Below, piece after piece: positions 1 through 7,584 of a stretch of DNA of 64,000 bases. The notes under the pieces are model-generated. The model saw nothing but the letters and a program-made list of their open reading frames with translations. It was not told the DNA's origin and did not search any database. Position 1 is the stretch's first letter, and each line of letters opens with the position of its first letter. A program made the position numbers and the translations under genes. The stretch is from contig DASXTC010000045.1 in NCBI GenBank assembly GCA_036505635.1, forward strand, positions 124,001 through 188,000. Direction: 5' to 3'. Source of the DNA: DASXTC01 sp036505635 (GTDB lineage: Bacteria; Acidobacteriota; Polarisedimenticolia; JACPZX01; DASXTC01).

Positions 1-735
1 CTGAGCAGGCACGAGCAGCGCCGCCCCGGCGTCCTCCTCTGTCAAGGCGCCTATCTCAGGAAACTCGAAAAGGCGTTCGGCATACGACTTCGCCTCGCCG
101 GCGAGTCCAGGAAGCTGCGGGAGGCCGGCACCGACGAGCACGACGGGGAGATCCATTTGTGTCGTCCGGTGGATGGCCACTATGAGCGCGCCGAGCTCTT
201 CGGGCTCGAGATACTGGACCTCGTCGACTTCGATCAGGATTGCAGAGGATCTTGATCGCAGCGCTTCGCCGATCGCGACCAGCAAATCCGTCAAATCCTC
301 GGCAAGGATGCCCGAATCGGCGTGGCCCTTCAGCGGGTCAGTTTCGACCCTGATGGAGGTTCCGTCCGGAAGAGTGAAGGTGAAGCTCTTGAGTACGCGG
401 AGCGCTTTATTCACCGCGGTTGAGACAGGCCCATTCGCCAGATCGAGCAGTATGCGACGTGCTTGATTCGCCAGGAGTGCCGGGAAGTTACCGGCTTCAG
501 GCGCTTCGATGAACGCCACCTTGAAGCCCTCCTGCAGGGCGATCTCCGAGAATCTGTTAAGCAGGACCATCTTGCCTACGCCGCGAAGCCCGATCGGCAT
601 GAGGCTCTTGTCGGGCCTTCCCTGGAGTGCTCTACGCGCGACGATGCCGAACCGATCGATGAGGGAATCTCGGCCAATCAGTGCTGGGGGCGTCGTGCCG
701 GCGCCGGGCCGGTATGGATTCTTGAGTGGGTCTAT
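1..735 (-). CDS. AAA-type ATPase, 3' part cut by window edge
   Basis: Minus-strand reading frame open to the left edge, so the C-terminus is missing. It encodes NPYRPGAG and LIGRDSLIDRF, then a Walker A motif in GLRGVGKMVLL (Met replaces the usual Thr/Ser after the Lys) and a Walker B motif in ILIEVDEVQYL, followed by VVLVGAGLPQLPG. This order matches Orc1/Cdc6-like or STAND-type bacterial ATP-binding proteins found near mobile or regulatory loci; the role is unknown. The start is unresolved. The first Met (600) lies just before the P-loop and is too late. Upstream of the conserved NPYRPG there is no in-frame ATG or GTG; the frame could start at ATA 735 or at TTG 774, which overlaps the promoter -10. 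Gene family likely, start uncertain. Confidence 0.75.
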   Translation of the reverse strand, partial: MDPLKNPYRPGAGTTPPALIGRDSLIDRFGIVARRALQGRPDKSLMPIGLRGVGKMVLLNRFSEIALQEGFKVAFIEAPEAGNFPALLANQARRILLDLANGPVSTAVNKALRVLKSFTFTLPDGTSIRVETDPLKGHADSGILAEDLTDLLVAIGEALRSRSSAILIEVDEVQYLEPEELGALIVAIHRTTQMDLPVVLVGAGLPQLPGLAGEAKSYAERLFEFPEIGALTEEDAGAALLVPAQ

Positions 736-767
736 GGTTAGACAGACCTTACTCCAACTTATGCCAC

Positions 768-796
768 TTATCAAATCGCGAGATAAGATTTGTCAA
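768..796 (-). promoter_or_regulatory. Sigma70-type promoter of the left-edge ATPase, with overlapping inverted repeat
   Basis: On the minus strand TTGACA (796-791), a 17-base spacer and TGATAA (773-768) form a good -35/-10 pair facing the ATPase gene. A perfect inverted repeat CTTATC-N9-GATAAG (767-787) covers the -10 box and spacer, the expected place for a repressor site. Binding by a regulator is inference. Confidence 0.6.
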
Positions 797-1325
797 ACTA
801 AGAGATCTCGTCAGGAGGTCGCGTCAGATCAGCTCACGAAATCGGCCCTCGATCCCCTGATGCGCTTGAACCCGCTCTGGGGCGATTAAATGACGCGTAA
901 CCTATTGTAACGGTGAGTGTTGAATTGGAACATGAGTCATGCCCCAGCTACCAAACACGCGAGCTGGCTTCGATCGGTGCCGCCAAACCGGGAACCTCCA
1001 GGCACTCTGTCAGGAAGAGGAGCCCAGGCTCGAATCGACTGAGAATGTCGCGTCCGTTTCCTGGTCAGCATTCGTCCCCGAGCTGCGGCTACCGAGATCT
1101 CCGCATTGAGGTGGTCGGATATCCGAACCTCCGTGAGTTCTGAGGACTACGATGGAGGCGGGCGATCTACCGGTTCGGCGTTCGCTGACACCACACGGGC
1201 TCCTCATCCTCATCATTCATCTCGTCCGGCCCCGCGCCTCCCACTGAAGATTCCCCGATCCTCCGCGGCGGGGATCGTGGCAAGGCACTCCCCGGGGGAG
1301 CCCCGGCGTCCTGGCTGCTATATTG
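797..1325. other. Non-coding stretch upstream of the polyprenyl synthase gene
   Basis: No supported gene in about 530 bases: open frames here have no recognisable domains. The one structural element noticed is a near-perfect palindrome at 1108-1131 whose centre TCGGATATCCGA is fully self-complementary and is flanked by GAGGT and ACCTC with a two-base bulge. It could be a protein-binding site; no clear -35/-10 pair for the downstream gene was found. Confidence 0.4.
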
Positions 1326-2288
1326 ATGCCCGACATGCCGGCCCCCGGACGCGTCTCCACGAGAGGTCTCGACGCCTGGCTTGCCTCCTGGCGCGGGCAG
1401 ATCGACGAAGCCCTCCCCTCGTTCCTGCCAGCGGGAGATGGGCCGGGCCTCAGGTCGATGGCGGCCCCGGTCCGCGAGGCGATGGCCTACGCTCTGCTCG
1501 CGCCGGGCAAGAGGATCCGCCCCACCCTCACGTTGGCGGTGGGCGAGATGTTCCGCGCGGACACGCGCCGGCTCCTCCCCGCTGCGTGCTCGATCGAGAT
1601 GGTGCATGCCTCGTCCCTCATCCTGGACGATCTTCCCTGCATGGACGATTCCCCGCTACGGCGCGGGCGTCCCTCCTGCCACGTGGCCTTCGGGGAATCG
1701 ACCGCCATCCTCGCGGCGGTGGGTCTGCTCAACCACGCCTACGCGATTCTGGCGGGCGAGGTGGATCGCGCGAGGATCAAGGAGGTGACGCGCGAACGCC
1801 TCCGCTCCCTCTCGGCGCGCCGCCTGGCCGCCGCCATCGGTCCGGACGGGGTGATCGGGGGCCAGTTCGCCGACCTGGAGGCCGGGCGCGGGGGTACGGC
1901 GGGGGGCCGTGTCGATCTGCCGGCCATGGAGTTCATACACAGCCGCAAGACCGGATCCCTCTTCATCGCTTCGGCCGAGATCGGAGCGCGGCTCTCCGGG
2001 GGGCTCGAGGAGGAGGTGGAAGGGCTCGTCTCCTACGCCAAGAACCTGGGGCTTGCGTTCCAGATCACCGACGACCTGATCGACGCGGTGGGGGATTCGT
2101 CGGCGGTGGGCAAGCCGGTCAGGGCCGATGCCGGCAGGGCGACCTTCGTCACCCTGTGCGGCGTGGAGGGAGCCCGCTCCCTCGCAGGCGATCTGGTCCG
2201 GACCGCCATCACCTCGCTCGCCCCATTCGGCCGCGGCGCCGAACGCCTCAGGGAGCTGGCCCGCCACGTCGCGGTGCGCGATAGGTGA
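1326..2288 (+). CDS. Polyprenyl diphosphate synthase (farnesyl/geranylgeranyl type)
   Basis: About 320 residues, the usual length for bacterial short-chain trans-prenyltransferases, which condense isopentenyl diphosphate onto allylic diphosphates for quinone, carotenoid or undecaprenyl precursors. GKRIRPTL is the substrate-binding segment. The first aspartate-rich motif DDLPCMDD (about residues 101-108) has the two-residue insertion typical of bacterial type II enzymes. The second motif, in FQITDDLIDAVGD, is near residue 249. Two starts are adjacent (TTG 1323, ATG 1326); ATG is preferred. The stop overlaps the GTG start of the next gene (GTGA), so the two are probably co-translated. Product chain length cannot be read from sequence alone, so no gene symbol is given. 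Confidence 0.93.
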   Translation: MPDMPAPGRVSTRGLDAWLASWRGQIDEALPSFLPAGDGPGLRSMAAPVREAMAYALLAPGKRIRPTLTLAVGEMFRADTRRLLPAACSIEMVHASSLILDDLPCMDDSPLRRGRPSCHVAFGESTAILAAVGLLNHAYAILAGEVDRARIKEVTRERLRSLSARRLAAAIGPDGVIGGQFADLEAGRGGTAGGRVDLPAMEFIHSRKTGSLFIASAEIGARLSGGLEEEVEGLVSYAKNLGLAFQITDDLIDAVGDSSAVGKPVRADAGRATFVTLCGVEGARSLAGDLVRTAITSLAPFGRGAERLRELARHVAVRDR

Positions 2289-4246
2289 AGGGCGCATCGC
2301 AGGGCCCCGCCCCTCGACCCGACCTGGACCAGATCCGCACGCAGTTGCGCGAGCTGGGGTACCTGAAGGGGTCCCTCTCGCGGCTGGAGGGGTGGATGGT
2401 CGCGGGCCGCGGTGGCCCTTCCTCCTTCGTGCGCCTCAACGCGGCCGCCGCGGTCAGAGTCGGCGCGGTGGGAGGCCCTCTGCTCGGGATCCCGGCCGCC
2501 GCCGCGGTGGCGCTCGCCAACAGGCCGCACATCGTGGCTCCGAGGGATCTTCTCCTGCTGGCCCTCTACTTCTCGCTCGCGCTTGGCCTGGCACTGGGTC
2601 TCATGGAGTTCCTCACCGACCTGATCCTGGCCTGGATCGCGCGGCGCGGTCTGGTCCTGGTGGGGCGCATGGAGCGGGTGGCGGCCAGGTCGGGCCTCCT
2701 CTTCACCGCGGCAACGACCCTCTATCTCGCCTGGCTGCTCCGCTCGGGGCGCCGCGCGACCGGCGAGGGGCTCGGCGCCTGGATTGGCTGGACGGGGGCG
2801 ATCGTCGCGACTCTCGCGGTCGGCCACTTCATCGGACGTCTTACGAAGGTGGGATCCCTTCTGGCGCTGGCCGCCGGAGCCGGAGGGCTATCAGCGGGGG
2901 AGGGATCGCCGCGGGCCCGCGGCGCTCGCCGGCTCCGGCCCCCTCTTGGTCTCTCCCTGCTCGCGGTGGCGGCGGGGCTCCTCATCTTCGCTCCGCCCGA
3001 TCTGCTGGAAAGGTCCGCCTCGGCCCCCTCGAGCTTCACGCCTGAACCGATGCAAGGACGCCTCGTGGTCCTCGGCATCGATGGGCTCGACTCGGGCTGG
3101 CTCGATCGGATGGAATCGCTCGCCTGCTGCCCGACCCTCACGCGGCTGGAGAGGGAGGGAGCGCGCTACGATCTGCGCGCGGAGGACTCCTCCATCCCGC
3201 CCGCCACCTGGACCACCATCGCCACGGGGCGCCCCCGGCAGGAGCATGGGATCCTCGGATATGAGGCCGACCGGGTGCCGGGGCTCACCTCCCCCGTGCA
3301 GCGGGACCCCTCATCTCGCTTCACCCCCACGCTCAGGATGCTGCTGCCTCCGCTCCGGCCCCCCCCGACTCCCGTCAGCTCCGGGCTGCGCCGCGCGCCG
3401 GCGGTCTGGGAGATCCTCGCGCGTGGTGGAGTAGAGACGGCGGCGATCAACTGGTGGGCCACCTGGCCCACCGGCTCGGATGACGGCATCGTGGTCAGCG
3501 AGAGGGCCTACCCACGGCTGTCCGCCAGGCTCCTTCCGGATCGTGACGTCGCCCCCGCCTCGCTTCAGGCGGCCCTTGCCGAGAGGTTCGAGCGGGACCT
3601 GCGTGAAGCGAGCCCGCCGGCCGGCCGGGGCGAGGCTATCTCCGAGCAGGAAGAGGGGATCGTCACTACCTCCATCACCCTGGACGGCTACCACGCGCTC
3701 GTGGCGCGACGCCTCTTCGAGGCCGGCATGGCGAGGGTCTGTCTGCTCTATCTGCCGGGTCTGGATATCGCGCGGACGCGGATGCGTGCCGGAGGCGCGG
3801 GACAAGCCGCCCCCACCGCGCGGCCGCGTGTCCTGGCGGAGGTCCTCGCGAGGGTCGACGCCGTCGCCGGCTCGTTCGTCTCAATGATGAAGCCCGAGGA
3901 CCTCATCCTGATCGTGGGGGACCCGGGGAGGGCGCCAGCATCCCCGGAGCGGGCAAGAGGGATCTTGCTCATCTGGGGGGCGAGGGCGATCCCGGGCAGG
4001 ATGGGACGAGAGCCCTCCCTCCTCGACATCACCCCGACCCTTCTCGCGTTGTCGGGATTTCCCATGGCTCGCGACATGCCCGGGAGCCCTGTGCTCGATT
4101 TTCTGCGGGCGGGTGATCGGTCGGCGCGTCTGGAAGTTCCGATTGATTCATATGGCTGGCGTCCCGAACCGGTCACCGACCCCGCTGTCGATCCCTTCGA
4201 CAAGGAAGTCCTTGACCGCTTGCGCGGTCTTGGGTACATACAGTAG
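2285..4246 (+). CDS. Membrane-anchored type I phosphodiesterase/alkaline phosphatase superfamily protein, metal site apparently incomplete
   Basis: 653 residues from a GTG that overlaps the preceding stop. The N-terminal 250 residues hold about five membrane segments. The rest resembles the nucleotide pyrophosphatase/phosphodiesterase branch: VVLGIDGLDSGWLD carries the first metal Asp, and IPPATWTTIATGRP holds the Thr nucleophile region. The C-terminus ends in LRGLGYIQ, a common end for this group. Oddities: the expected Asp-His pair in the late motif (SDHG) reads GDPG, and the D-x3-H segment reads LDIARTRM without His. Either the metal site is altered or the protein is a pseudoenzyme. Substrate unknown; coupling to a prenyl synthase hints at envelope lipids but is weak evidence. 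Confidence 0.75.
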   Translation: MKGASQGPAPRPDLDQIRTQLRELGYLKGSLSRLEGWMVAGRGGPSSFVRLNAAAAVRVGAVGGPLLGIPAAAAVALANRPHIVAPRDLLLLALYFSLALGLALGLMEFLTDLILAWIARRGLVLVGRMERVAARSGLLFTAATTLYLAWLLRSGRRATGEGLGAWIGWTGAIVATLAVGHFIGRLTKVGSLLALAAGAGGLSAGEGSPRARGARRLRPPLGLSLLAVAAGLLIFAPPDLLERSASAPSSFTPEPMQGRLVVLGIDGLDSGWLDRMESLACCPTLTRLEREGARYDLRAEDSSIPPATWTTIATGRPRQEHGILGYEADRVPGLTSPVQRDPSSRFTPTLRMLLPPLRPPPTPVSSGLRRAPAVWEILARGGVETAAINWWATWPTGSDDGIVVSERAYPRLSARLLPDRDVAPASLQAALAERFERDLREASPPAGRGEAISEQEEGIVTTSITLDGYHALVARRLFEAGMARVCLLYLPGLDIARTRMRAGGAGQAAPTARPRVLAEVLARVDAVAGSFVSMMKPEDLILIVGDPGRAPASPERARGILLIWGARAIPGRMGREPSLLDITPTLLALSGFPMARDMPGSPVLDFLRAGDRSARLEVPIDSYGWRPEPVTDPAVDPFDKEVLDRLRGLGYIQ

Positions 4247-4314
4247 GAGCGGCAGCAGATTTTCGGGAGCGGCGCGAGATGGCCCGTCCTGTGGCTGAAT
4301 CGAAAGATTTATCT

Positions 4315-4343
4315 TTGACGGGTCAGACCTTTGAAGGTATATT
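4315..4343 (+). promoter_or_regulatory. Strong sigma70-type promoter of the RiPP operon
   Basis: TTGACG (4315-4320), a 17-base spacer and TATATT (4338-4343) give a near-consensus promoter 40 bases upstream of the first RiPP operon gene. The surrounding bases are notably AT-richer than the window. Confidence 0.75.
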
Positions 4344-4382
4344 CAGCCAGCACTTACGGTTAAACTGGTTTAATCCATAGAG

Positions 4383-4865
4383 ATGTCGGGGACTCCGGGC
4401 ATTCTCATCGTAGAATCTCTCGTCCGCGAGCTCCTCGATCGGGAGACGGGCCGGGCGGTCGTCAAGGTGACCAGCTCGAGCATGAGTCCCCGAATAGAGG
4501 CCGGGGACCTGGTTTCGATCGTGCGGGCCGAGCCGCGGAGCCTCCTGCCAGGCGACGTCGTCGTCTTCAGGAGCGACGAGGCCGGGCTCGTTGTTCATCG
4601 GGTGATCTGGAGGAACAACCCTCTGGGCCAGCCGACGCATGTGTTTACGAAGGGGGATGCCTCGGGCTGCCTCGATCGGTCGGTTTCGATTGACCGGATC
4701 GTGGGCCGAGTCGAAGGCATCGACAAGGGGGGGGGCCACCGGAGCCCGACGACGCCGCTCGACCGCGTGCGCTGCCTCTTACTGGCCGCGCGATACGGGG
4801 CGAGACGGTGGGTTCGTCGTCGGTTGGTTCGGGATGCCCGTCAGACGCGACCGGAGGATCGGTGA
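4383..4865 (+). CDS. S24/S26-family peptidase-like protein (SipW/Sec11 type) of the RiPP operon
   Basis: 160 residues. TSSSMSP contains a signal-peptidase-type Ser-Met (Ser33), and LVVHRVI contains His72 in the place where SipW/Sec11-type enzymes carry His instead of the bacterial catalytic Lys. GDVVVFR is the conserved strand between them. There is no obvious N-terminal membrane helix, unlike true signal peptidases, so it probably acts in the cytoplasm or at the membrane face. Small S24/S26-like proteins of this sort occur next to PqqD and HprK-like genes in RiPP loci, where leader removal is a plausible job; that role is inference. It is the first gene after the promoter, and its TGA overlaps the GTG of the kinase gene. 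Confidence 0.75.
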   Translation: MSGTPGILIVESLVRELLDRETGRAVVKVTSSSMSPRIEAGDLVSIVRAEPRSLLPGDVVVFRSDEAGLVVHRVIWRNNPLGQPTHVFTKGDASGCLDRSVSIDRIVGRVEGIDKGGGHRSPTTPLDRVRCLLLAARYGARRWVRRRLVRDARQTRPEDR

Positions 4866-5872
4866 CAGCGAGGACGACGCAGACCGGGGAACTCTCGGTG
4901 GAGCCGCTCGATCAGCGCGCGGAGTACCTCCCCGATCTCGCATTCCACGCATCGACCGCTCTGCCCGCCGGCAGACAGACCCTGGCCCTCACAGTCGGGG
5001 GGATAGGGGTCCGGCTCTCGGGCCTGACCTCGGGGCAGCGAGCGACCCTCGAGGAGCGCTACGGCATTTTCTGCGCCGATGGCGGAGCGGCCCCGGCCCT
5101 GACGCTGGAGATCACCAATGTCCAGCGCGACGGCTTTCTGAAGGTGGCCCGGCCCTCCGAATACTATCGCGTGGAGACGCGCTGGGAGGGGGAAGTGCTC
5201 CTCGCCTGCTCCTATGAGTGGGCTGGATGGCTCGACCGGAGCCGTGGCCGTGGCGGCCTCGCGCTGGCCCGGGTGACCGAGGAGGACCCGCGCGCCTTCG
5301 ACCGGAGCATGGAGAATTTCCTTCGGATCGTTTACGCGCACGCCGTCATTCCATCGGGAGGGTTCCTCCTGCACTCTGCGGGGCTCGTTCGAGACGGCAG
5401 GGCCTACCTTTTCTTCGGTCCTTCGGGATCGGGCAAGACGACGGTCACGACCCTCTCCCCCGAGGCCCTGGTCCTCTCCGACGACCTCACGATGATCCTG
5501 CGCTCCGGCACGGGGGAGTACAGAGCCTGCAGCGTTCCCTTCCGGGGTCTGTTCGCTCCGCGGCCCGAATCGGATGAGAGCTGGCCGGTGGCCGGATTCT
5601 TCAGGCTGATCCAGGCCAGCGAAGATCGGCTCGAGCCGGTGCGGGGCGCCCGGGCGATCGGCGAGCTCGTGGGCTCGCTGCCATTCGTCACGGAAAGATC
5701 TGAGATCGCGGGAGATGTCATCGACACCATAGCCGCGGCGGCCTCCCGTGTGCCGGTCTTCCGCCTCCACTTCAGGAAGGACCGCACCTTCTGGCGGCTC
5801 ATCGAGGCAACCGGCGGGCAGGCCCCTATTTTGCCCCCTGTTGATGGTTTTTCCACGGCTGGAGGTAATTAG
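4862..5872 (+). CDS. HPr kinase-like (HprK-like) P-loop kinase of the RiPP operon
   Basis: 336 residues from GTG 4862, which overlaps the upstream stop (GTGA); a longer in-frame ATG at 4808 lies within the upstream gene and is less likely. The segment LLHSAGLVRDGRAY is followed by a Walker A loop GPSGSGKTT (about residue 186), then LVLSDDLTMI, in the HPr kinase/PEP carboxykinase arrangement. Relatives are accessory kinases in RiPP clusters, and in paeninodin-type lasso clusters such kinases phosphorylate the C-terminal Ser of the precursor. Both precursors at the end of this operon finish in Thr-Ser, so the same reaction is proposed here as inference. There is no PTS HPr gene nearby to suggest a sugar-transport role. 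Confidence 0.8.
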   Translation: MTARTTQTGELSVEPLDQRAEYLPDLAFHASTALPAGRQTLALTVGGIGVRLSGLTSGQRATLEERYGIFCADGGAAPALTLEITNVQRDGFLKVARPSEYYRVETRWEGEVLLACSYEWAGWLDRSRGRGGLALARVTEEDPRAFDRSMENFLRIVYAHAVIPSGGFLLHSAGLVRDGRAYLFFGPSGSGKTTVTTLSPEALVLSDDLTMILRSGTGEYRACSVPFRGLFAPRPESDESWPVAGFFRLIQASEDRLEPVRGARAIGELVGSLPFVTERSEIAGDVIDTIAAAASRVPVFRLHFRKDRTFWRLIEATGGQAPILPPVDGFSTAGGN

Positions 5873-5874
5873 TC

Positions 5875-6192
5875 ATGATGGGGACCGCGTCCGGGGGGGC
5901 GAATCCACAGACTGAAGCGCCCAGAAAGCACCCTGATTCGGCTTCGAGGGTCTATGATGGGGAGGCGTTCATCGTCCTCCCCCAGAGCCATCAGTACAAG
6001 ATTCTCAACCAGGTCGGCACGCGCGTCTGGGAGCTGATCGACGGGACGCGCACGGTGGACGACATGGCGAACATCATCGCATCTGAGTACGAGGTTTCGA
6101 TCGAGACGGCCCACAAGGACGTGAGCGACTTCATCAGCGACCTGAAAGAAAACGGGATGCTGGCCAACTCCGACAACGGAAAGGTGGCGTAA
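5875..6192 (+). CDS. PqqD-like peptide chaperone (RiPP recognition element)
   Basis: 105 residues. The region from SRVYDGEAFIVLPQS through TRVWELIDGTRTVDDMA and ISDLKENGMLA has the PqqD winged-helix pattern: beta strands, then a Trp-Glu-Leu-Ile-Asp-Gly helix start, then a C-terminal helix ending in Leu. PqqD proteins bind the leader of the precursor and present it to the radical SAM enzyme. A good GGAGG (5861-5865) precedes ATG 5875, and a second ATG follows at 5878. The gene sits 2 bases after the kinase gene and 4 bases before the maturase gene, as expected for partners. Confidence 0.85.
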   Translation: MMGTASGGANPQTEAPRKHPDSASRVYDGEAFIVLPQSHQYKILNQVGTRVWELIDGTRTVDDMANIIASEYEVSIETAHKDVSDFISDLKENGMLANSDNGKVA

Positions 6193-6196
6193 CCGA

Positions 6197-7282
6197 ATGC
6201 CCACTGAGCTGATGCCTGGACCGGGAAACGCCTACGCCGAGCTGGTGGCGCGGAGCTGGAACAAGTCCCTCCCGATGACCGCGTTGTGGGAGATCACCTA
6301 CGCCTGCAACCACAAGTGCGCTTTCTGCTACAACTGCCCCGAGCGAGGCCGGAGGGAGCTCTCCAAGGAGCAGATCATAACGAGCTTGAGCAAGATCGCG
6401 GACCTGGGCTGCGTCTTCCTGGTGCTCAGCGGCGGCGAGCCGCTCACGCGTCCCGACTTCTTCGACATCGCCTGGGCGTCAAAACGGCTCGGCTTCGCCA
6501 TCAGGGTCTACACCAACGGCTACCTCATCGATGAGGTCGTGGCCCGCCGGTTCAAGGAACTGATGCCCTTCGAGATCGAGATCTCCTTCCATGGCTCCAA
6601 CCCCGAGTCGATGGACAAGCTGACGGGAGTGCCCGGCTCGTTCGAGCGGGTAATCCAGGGAATCAAGCTCCTGCGCAAATACGACCTGAAGGTCAACATG
6701 AAGTGCCCGATCACGAAGTGGAACCAGGGGGAGCTTCGCGGTATAAGGGATCTGGCCGAGAGCCTCGGATGCCATGCGGAGTTCGACCCGGTGATCACGC
6801 CCCGCGATGACGGCGACACGAGCCCTCTGGCGCTTCAGGCGGACCGCGAGTTCCTCAACAAGCTCTGGTCCCCCGAGTATGCCGACGTGACTCACGAGGA
6901 AGTTCCGGTGCCCCGAAACGACACGCTGGTGGAGGCCAACTGCGGCACGGGGCGCTCCACGCTCGCCATCGACCCGTACGGGAACATCTATCCATGCGTC
7001 CAGTGGCGCCGGTCGGCGGGCAACATCACCGAGGTGGAAGATCTCCGCGCTCTATGGCTCCACTCGCCGGTGCTCAACGAGGTCCGGCGGATCGCCATGG
7101 AGATTCCCAAGACGACGCTCAAGTCGTGCGACTCGGGCGAGTTCTGCAGCTTCTGCCCCGGGGTGGCTGAGGTGCAGACAGGCGACCCGCGAAACCTCTA
7201 TCCGCAGGTCAGGATGAACGCGGAGATCAAGAAACAACGGCACTCCGAGTTCCTTGCGATCCAGAGCAAGACACCGGCTTAA
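6197..7282 (+). CDS. Radical SAM/SPASM peptide maturase
   Basis: 361 residues. The radical SAM cluster motif CNHKCAFC (Cys37, Cys41, Cys44) follows WEITYA. LVLSGGEPLTRPDFF is the SAM-binding GGE strand. The C-terminal third has a SPASM cysteine set: NCGTGRSTLAIDPYGNIYPC, then CDSGEFCSFC, which would hold auxiliary Fe-S clusters. SPASM enzymes with a PqqD partner install thioether, C-C or other crosslinks in ribosomal peptides. The two small peptides directly downstream are the obvious substrates. The exact reaction cannot be read from the sequence. An alternative ATG at 6212 is possible. Confidence 0.9.
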   Translation: MPTELMPGPGNAYAELVARSWNKSLPMTALWEITYACNHKCAFCYNCPERGRRELSKEQIITSLSKIADLGCVFLVLSGGEPLTRPDFFDIAWASKRLGFAIRVYTNGYLIDEVVARRFKELMPFEIEISFHGSNPESMDKLTGVPGSFERVIQGIKLLRKYDLKVNMKCPITKWNQGELRGIRDLAESLGCHAEFDPVITPRDDGDTSPLALQADREFLNKLWSPEYADVTHEEVPVPRNDTLVEANCGTGRSTLAIDPYGNIYPCVQWRRSAGNITEVEDLRALWLHSPVLNEVRRIAMEIPKTTLKSCDSGEFCSFCPGVAEVQTGDPRNLYPQVRMNAEIKKQRHSEFLAIQSKTPA

Positions 7283-7287
7283 GGTCC

Positions 7288-7303
7288 GGGAGCTAGCGCT
7301 CCC
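7288..7303 (+). promoter_or_regulatory. Hairpin between maturase and first precursor gene
   Basis: GGGAGC-TAGC-GCTCCC gives a 6-bp stem with a 4-base loop, without a T-tract. It lies 5 bases after the maturase stop and 16 bases before the precursor start, a position suited to RNA processing or partial termination that lets precursor mRNA accumulate above maturase mRNA. Confidence 0.45.
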
Positions 7304-7319
7304 ACAACTGGGGGACTAC

Positions 7320-7436
7320 ATGAAGAAGACGTACGAAAGGCCAGCTATCAGGCATACCGAGCAGGTCGAGGCCCGCGCGGTCGCGTGCGCGAAGCTGGAC
7401 GACTCGAGCTGTGGCGGCACGCCGCTGACCAGCTAA
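7320..7436 (+). CDS. RiPP precursor peptide 1 (38 residues)
   Basis: ATG 7320 with a G-rich ribosome site (GGGGGA) a few bases upstream; stop TAA 7434-7436. The N-terminal leader contains KTYERPAIRHTE and EARAV. The C-terminal 17 residues carry Cys23 and Cys31 (C-x7-C), an Asp-Asp, Gly-Gly and the C-terminal TPLTS. It shares 23 of 38 positions with the second peptide downstream and has the same length. Variation is concentrated after EARAV, as expected for a conserved leader and diversified core. YERPAI resembles the YxxP motif by which lasso leaders bind PqqD-like proteins (family knowledge). Product structure unknown. Confidence 0.85.
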   Translation: MKKTYERPAIRHTEQVEARAVACAKLDDSSCGGTPLTS

Positions 7437-7451
7437 GCTTGGGGTGTGGGC

Positions 7452-7469
7452 CCGGGCGCTCGCGCCCGG
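7452..7469 (+). promoter_or_regulatory. Strong GC hairpin between the two precursor genes
   Basis: CCGGGCG-CTCG-CGCCCGG forms a 7-bp all-GC stem with a 4-base loop, starting 15 bases after the first precursor stop. No U-run follows, so it is more likely an mRNA-stabilising or attenuating structure than a full intrinsic terminator. Confidence 0.5.
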
Positions 7470-7584
7470 CGGAATTAAAGAGGATACCGCGCGGCGCTTC
7501 CCGCGAGGGGAGGGCGTGGCGGGTTACGCTTGCCAGTCTGCCAGGAGGGGACTGGCTCCACGAAGGGGGACAGAGGTACCTTTT

